Below the pieces are notes generated by a model. It did not search any database, was not told the DNA's origin, and worked only from the letters and a program-made list of their open reading frames with translations. The translations under genes and the position numbers were made by a program. Shown in pieces: positions 28,315 through 30,126 of a stretch of DNA of 30,126 bases (positions within the stretch are counted from its first letter, which is position 1; each line of letters starts with the position of its first letter). The DNA is from a virus, in IMG/VR virus record IMGVR_UViG_3300047554_000378, positions 1 through 30,126 of that record; one strand, written 5' to 3'.

Positions 28315-30117
28315 TTAGAAATTCTTCGCTACCGCAGTTAGAGCTCCCCAGTTCGGCTGGGTGTTGTCTGGAACTGCCATAGGACGTAGAACGTAGTTCA
28401 GAATCATAGCGTTAGAGCCTTGACCCTCAATCTTGATTCCGCGGTCAGCAAGACGACGCTGGAAGTTAGTCTGAGATAGAGGACGCTCAGTGCGGGCTTC
28501 AGTCCAACCCTTGTAGATTCCATAGAGGTCACGGATAGGGACAGCAGCTTCCTCAGAAGCGATTACGCGCTCTTCAAGGAATAGACCAATTCGGTCTTCG
28601 TTCTTGCGATACTGCTCAGCAGCCTCACGAACAGCGGTACACATCTCTAGCGGGTCCTTAGCCGAAGAGCCAAGGTACTTAACAGCACCCTCGACAGCCC
28701 AAGCAAGAACAGCAGGAAGACCGCCCTCTGGGTCAAAGAGATAAGCCTTCAAGTCTGGGTCTGGCTTCTCTGGAACGTGGTTCAAGTGGATAGGACGCAG
28801 ACGACGCCACATAGCATCGTCAGTAATCACAGGACGGTGGTTGGTAGTAACCCACAGTTTTGCCTGAGCCTCAAAGGTGAACGGCTGCTCACCTGGCGAA
28901 CGTGCCGAGATTTCAGACGAACCAGTAAGCTTCTTGACCGAGTTCTCCTTGAGACGTTCAGACTCTGGAAGCTCGTCAACCCAAACCATACGGCGACCAC
29001 GAAGCTGCGCCCAGTGGTATTCGTCCGAGCGGTTCGCTGAACCATCGGCAGCTGCAAGAACTCCAGAATCTAGAGGCCATGCATACTGCTTGGTTCCAAG
29101 AGCCTTAACGATTGCTTCAACAAAGGTGTTCTTACCAGAACCAGCTGGACCGTAAACCAAGAACATGAGGTCGTGGTTCTTATTACCAGTGAGCGTGTAG
29201 CCAACTGCTTTTTGCATCCACTCCTGAAGTTCCTTATCCCCGCCAGTGGCGAAGTCGATGAACTGCTCCCAGCGTGGGTTGCGAATACCAGGGGTGTAGG
29301 CAACAGGAGCGCGACGAGTGATGTAGAGGTCAGGACGACCCTTAATCAAATCACCAGTACGTAGGTCGACAACGCCGTTCTGAACACCAAGCAAGTTGGA
29401 GTCACCGTCCCACTGCTCTACGCCAACCACAACACGAGGGTCAGAGTTTGCGCTGACAATCATGTTCTTTAGGCGGGTGTTGGACTTAGCCTGGTTAGCC
29501 CACTTAATAATTTCTTGCTTCTTAGCCTGCTCATCTTCACCCCAGTTAGTGACTTCGGATGCAATAACAGGAGCAATGCGCTTTGAGAGCTCCATCATCT
29601 CCAGATTCTCTACGTCTGGCTTCCAGTAAGTGCCATCCCAGTGGAACCAACCAAGTCCAGGAGTGTAGCGAATAGCAGAACCGTAAGTGTCTACAAGACG
29701 ACGACCGTTACCAGTGTCGGTTAAGGTACGGTTTCCAGGCTGTCCACCATCTTCTTCAGAGATGGCATCCTGGTCCTTTGGAACATCCAAGTTTCCGTTG
29801 TTAATTGCATCGCTTACAGAGAGGCCTGCTTCGACTAGTCGAGTTACGGCACTACCTACAGCATTAGGTCCGCGTGAGCTGCTGGATTGACCAGACGAAA
29901 GCTGAGCCTGAGCCTCTGGGCTAGATGCATCTTGCGCCCACTTCTGGCCCTGCTCCCATTCGGCTAGACCATCCCACATGCGGTTGGTCTTAGGGTTCTC
30001 GGCAACAAAGTCAAGAGCACGACGCGTGTGCATAAGTAGCGAGTTTGGACCTTCAAGCTCCATCGGAGGGCGAACCTTCTCGTGGTTAAAGCGCATCATC
30101 GTGGTCTCAACAACCAT
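28315..30117 (-). CDS. DNA primase / SF3 helicase (D5/P4 type), possibly 5'-truncated
   Basis: The visible 600 residues include a D5-N type region (LGWFHWDGTYWKPD near 159), then an SF3 helicase: Walker A GPAGSGKNT (323-331), Walker B RRMVWVDELPE and motif C KLWVTTNHRPV. It matches the P4/D5 primase C-terminal family, which unwinds DNA at the replication origin. An N-terminal primase-polymerase domain, usual in longer relatives, is absent. The frame stays open to the window edge (three more codons), so the protein may extend beyond; however, GAGG lies five bases before the ATG at 30117 and could be a real ribosome site. Confidence 0.85.
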   Translation of the reverse strand: MVVETTMMRFNHEKVRPPMELEGPNSLLMHTRRALDFVAENPKTNRMWDGLAEWEQGQKWAQDASSPEAQAQLSSGQSSSSRGPNAVGSAVTRLVEAGLSVSDAINNGNLDVPKDQDAISEEDGGQPGNRTLTDTGNGRRLVDTYGSAIRYTPGLGWFHWDGTYWKPDVENLEMMELSKRIAPVIASEVTNWGEDEQAKKQEIIKWANQAKSNTRLKNMIVSANSDPRVVVGVEQWDGDSNLLGVQNGVVDLRTGDLIKGRPDLYITRRAPVAYTPGIRNPRWEQFIDFATGGDKELQEWMQKAVGYTLTGNKNHDLMFLVYGPAGSGKNTFVEAIVKALGTKQYAWPLDSGVLAAADGSANRSDEYHWAQLRGRRMVWVDELPESERLKENSVKKLTGSSEISARSPGEQPFTFEAQAKLWVTTNHRPVITDDAMWRRLRPIHLNHVPEKPDPDLKAYLFDPEGGLPAVLAWAVEGAVKYLGSSAKDPLEMCTAVREAAEQYRKNEDRIGLFLEERVIASEEAAVPIRDLYGIYKGWTEARTERPLSQTNFQRRLADRGIKIEGQGSNAMILNYVLRPMAVPDNTQPNWGALTAVAKNF

Positions 30118-30126
30118 GCGTGCCTC

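Noticed and set aside
1-30126. CRISPR arrays, insertion sequences, integration sites or long terminal repeats
   Set aside because: No spaced direct repeats, transposase or matching end repeats were found by eye.

Overview
The window looks like part of a tailed double-stranded DNA bacteriophage genome infecting an actinobacterium. The actinobacterial signs are a WhiB-family regulator with its four cysteines, a DUF3039-type small zinc protein, an MSMEG_6728-like pyrimidine-dimer glycosylase, ThyX instead of ThyA, a class II ribonucleotide reductase with an NrdH-like redoxin, and many leaderless-looking promoters. Moderate base composition, dense packing with 1-4 nt stop/start overlaps and tail-fibre genes point to a lytic-style phage, possibly from fresh water. 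The host and habitat are inference. No portal, terminase or capsid gene is visible, so this is only part of the genome.

Layout. (1) 113-6077, plus strand: a small protein, a large secreted coiled-coil protein, two small membrane proteins (holin candidates), a basic protein, a cysteine-rich DUF6321-like protein and an endolysin with two M23 peptidase domains, closed by a terminator. (2) 6189-18908, minus strand: DNA repair and nucleotide genes (Pyr_excise, DNA methyltransferase, ThyX, class II RNR plus NrdH), a glycosyltransferase, a mannose-isomerase-type cupin, many small zinc-ribbon or hypothetical proteins, a HicA-like protein, WhiB and a GH130/GT108-like beta-propeller. In its middle (10809-10958 and 12634-13782) is an RNA island: tRNA-Thr, tRNA-Asp, a complete tmRNA, and a roughly 800-nt highly structured non-coding RNA with tRNA-Asn nested in one of its helices. 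(3) 19029-25298, plus strand: a tail-fibre/receptor-binding module of four proteins, then a tiny zinc-ribbon protein. (4) 25285-30126: a short candidate sRNA, a DUF4406-dNMP kinase fusion, a small serine recombinase, a second glycosyltransferase and a primase/SF3 helicase that may run off the window edge.

How it fits together: RNR, NrdH, ThyX and dNMP kinase would supply dNTPs; primase-helicase, methyltransferase and glycosylase handle and protect DNA; tRNAs and tmRNA support translation and ribosome rescue; two glycosyltransferases, the cupin and the beta-propeller suggest sugar modification of phage or host. The most interesting items are the large ornate RNA (best guess GOLLD-like) downstream of the tmRNA, and a recurring promoter arrangement in which a -10 hexamer lies exactly six bases before the start codon, implying leaderless mRNAs at eight sites.
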